Under the pieces are notes generated by a model. That model ran no database searches and was not told the DNA's origin. It saw only the letters and a program-made list of their open reading frames with translations. Shown here in pieces: positions 53,789-55,173 of a stretch of DNA of 55,173 bases. The translations under genes and the position numbers were made by a program. Positions within the stretch are counted from its first letter, which is position 1, and each line of letters begins with the position of its first letter. The stretch comes from Bacteroidales bacterium (GTDB lineage: Bacteria; Bacteroidota; Bacteroidia; Bacteroidales; UBA932), in NCBI GenBank assembly GCA_017617495.1, contig JAFZWD010000026.1, positions 1 through 55,173 on the forward strand, given 5' to 3'.

Positions 53789-53815
53789 GTCATTCTGAGC
53801 GAAGCGAAGAATCTT
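53789..53815 (+). repeat. Widespread extragenic repeat fragment
   Basis: The sequence around CATTCTGAGCGAAGCGAAGA in the gyrB-spt gap matches a short dispersed repeat I recognise from intergenic regions of many unrelated bacteria. Only a single half copy is present. Confidence 0.55.
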
Positions 53816-53837
53816 AACGTTAAAACAATAAACGAAT

Positions 53838-55103
53838 ATGTTAGACATTTTCGATCGCATTGCACGCGACTCCGGCGGCCCTATAGGCCAGTATTTCGAA
53901 CAGGGATTCGGCTACTACATGTACCCCAAGCTCGAAGGCGAGCTCGGCCCTCACATGATGTTCAACGGCGTTCCGGTACTCAACTGGAGCCTTAACAACT
54001 ACCTGGGCCTCGCCAACCATCCCGAGATCCGCAAGGTGGAAACCGAAGCCACCCGCCAGTGGGGCCTTTCCGCCCCTATGGGCAGCCGCATGCTCTCCGG
54101 ACACACCAAATATCACGAGCAGCTCGAGAAGATGTTCGCCGACTTCGAGAAGAAGGAGGACGCCTTCCTTTACAACTTCGGCTATCAGGGCATCGTGTCC
54201 ACAATCGACACGCTCACCGCGCGCCACGACGTCATAGTCTATGACAACGAGGCCCACGCCTGCCTGCTGGACGGTATCCGCCTGCACATCGGCAGCAAAT
54301 ACAAATACCGCCACAACGATATGGCCGACTGCGAGAGGATTCTCGCCAAGGCCTGCGCCGAGGCCGATGCCAACGGCGGCGGAGTGCTGCTCATCACCGA
54401 AGGCGTTTACGGCATGACCGGCGCACTGGGCAAGCTCGACGAGATCTGCGCCCTCAAGAAGAAATATCCTTTCCGCATACTCATCGACGACGCGCACGGC
54501 TTCGGCCTCATGGGCGCTCACGGACGCGGCACCTCCGAGCACTTCGGAGTGATGGACGAGGTGGACATCTACATCGGTGCATTCGCCAAGAGCATGGCCA
54601 GCATCGGCGGCTTCGTGGCAGGCCCCCGCAAGGTCATCAACTACCTGCGCCTTAACATGCGCTCGCAGATGTACGCCAAGAGCCAGCCGCTGCCCTTCGT
54701 AATCAGCAATATCAAGCGTCTGGAAATCATCATGTCGCCCGAGGGAGACGAACGTCGCCGCAAGTGCATGGAGATCACTCATGCGTTGCAGAAGGGTTTC
54801 CGCGAGCAGGGATTCGACATCGGCGAAGCCGAAGCATGCGTCACGCCCATCCATATCGACGGCGGCGGCATAGCCCAGGCCACCAAGATTGCCAAGGACC
54901 TTCGCGAGAACTACAAGATATTCTGCTCGATGGTAATCTATCCCGTCATCCCCAAGGGCATGATCATCTTCCACATAGTGTCTACGGCCGCCCATACCAT
55001 GGAGGACGTGAACTATACGCTCAACGCCTTCAAGGAAATTAAGGCCAAACTCGACGCAGGCCTCTACGATGGCGACGACATCGCCGCGATGAAGATCGAC
55101 TAA
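53838..55103 (+). CDS. Serine palmitoyltransferase-like alpha-oxoamine synthase
   Basis: 421 residues, PLP-dependent fold I. LNWSLNNYLGLANHPEIRK, the external region DEAHGFGLMGAHGRGT (here DDAHGFG) and the PLP lysine in AFAKSMASIGGF are those of the AONS/KBL/SPT family. The sequence resembles the Bacteroidota group that includes the serine palmitoyltransferases making 3-ketosphinganine. The SDR gene that follows fits the next reductive step. AONS (biotin) is the alternative, but no bio genes are near. Confidence 0.78.
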   Translation: MLDIFDRIARDSGGPIGQYFEQGFGYYMYPKLEGELGPHMMFNGVPVLNWSLNNYLGLANHPEIRKVETEATRQWGLSAPMGSRMLSGHTKYHEQLEKMFADFEKKEDAFLYNFGYQGIVSTIDTLTARHDVIVYDNEAHACLLDGIRLHIGSKYKYRHNDMADCERILAKACAEADANGGGVLLITEGVYGMTGALGKLDEICALKKKYPFRILIDDAHGFGLMGAHGRGTSEHFGVMDEVDIYIGAFAKSMASIGGFVAGPRKVINYLRLNMRSQMYAKSQPLPFVISNIKRLEIIMSPEGDERRRKCMEITHALQKGFREQGFDIGEAEACVTPIHIDGGGIAQATKIAKDLRENYKIFCSMVIYPVIPKGMIIFHIVSTAAHTMEDVNYTLNAFKEIKAKLDAGLYDGDDIAAMKID

Positions 55104-55108
55104 GCGTC

Positions 55109-55173
55109 ATGTCTCACTACTTTGTAAACAAGGTCATCATCGTCACCGGCGCCTCCTCCGGCATCGGCCTGGC
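55109..55173 (+). CDS. Short-chain dehydrogenase/reductase, N-terminal fragment
   Basis: The frame from ATG 55109 encodes MSHYFVNKVIIVTGASSGIG before the window ends. The TGxxxGIG Rossmann motif (TGASSGIG) identifies an SDR binding NAD(P). It starts 5 nt after the Spt-like gene, which suggests 3-ketosphinganine reductase or another SDR. Incomplete, so the substrate is inference from context. Confidence 0.8.
   Translation, partial: MSHYFVNKVIIVTGASSGIGL

Overview
The window reads as chromosomal DNA from a member of the Bacteroidales (Bacteroidota). Promoters follow the Bacteroidota form (a -7 box TAnnTTTG, sometimes with TTTG about 19-20 nt upstream), Shine-Dalgarno sequences are scarce, operons are tight with 4-bp ATGA overlaps, and the content is typical: GlnRS, DUF4832 and GH16 lipoproteins, a DUF5020 outer-membrane channel, Wza/Wzc exopolysaccharide export, a DPP-IV-like peptidase and a serine palmitoyltransferase-like enzyme. 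Base composition is GC-rich except in two AT-richer accessory patches, about 1-1300 and 16612-19390. The genus cannot be fixed from the sequence alone.

Layout. 1-1300: one end of an IS3-type insertion sequence beside a decayed DUF1016 (YhcG-like) nuclease gene carrying short palindromic repeats. 1359-4939: uvrB and a divergent DUF4832 lipoprotein. 5054-11684 (minus): a purine/pyrimidine operon guaB-guaA-uraA-apt-DUF5020 channel-NCS2 permease that joins outer-membrane entry, inner-membrane uptake, salvage and GMP synthesis. Its IMP dehydrogenase lacks the CBS module. 11781-16611: htpG, a HAD phosphatase, an acyl-CoA ligase and a DUF2795 gene. 16612-19391: an accessory island between the DUF2795 gene and trmH. 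19448-24473: trmH, a GH16 lipoprotein and divergent wza-wzc. Then tRNA-Ser(GGA) and a minus-strand operon holA-HsdR_N protein-cca-xer-hpf. 28860-32706: an ABC exporter (NatAB-like) and a 5'-nucleotidase split into two lipoproteins. 32693-38328: yicC, glnS-glmS and a ROK regulator. 38409-45527: a five-gene operon (HAMP sensor, trkH, RecD-like helicase, DPP-IV-like peptidase, phosphohexomutase). 45715-47051: nth and an FtsE-like ATPase. 47129-55173: a TPR protein, an outer-membrane barrel, gyrB, and an Spt-like enzyme followed by the start of an SDR, probably sphingolipid base synthesis.

The most unusual region is the island. It looks like two gene cassettes inserted at the extreme 3' end of the DUF2795 gene. 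The terminal codons of that gene (FNEEEY-stop) recur at the far edge of the island, just before the terminator. Each cassette (a DUF4279-like gene; a DUF4143 ATPase plus an orphan barstar) ends in a related element of about 110 bp that finishes with a copy of this terminal sequence. This suggests an integrase-free, integron-like array of immunity-type genes, mobilised in trans. That is inferred from sequence only.

Two regulatory patterns also recur. Several genes have the -7 box only 4-7 nt before the start codon, predicting leaderless mRNAs. Two genes (guaB, trmH) have the -33 box inside the loop of the preceding gene's terminator hairpin.
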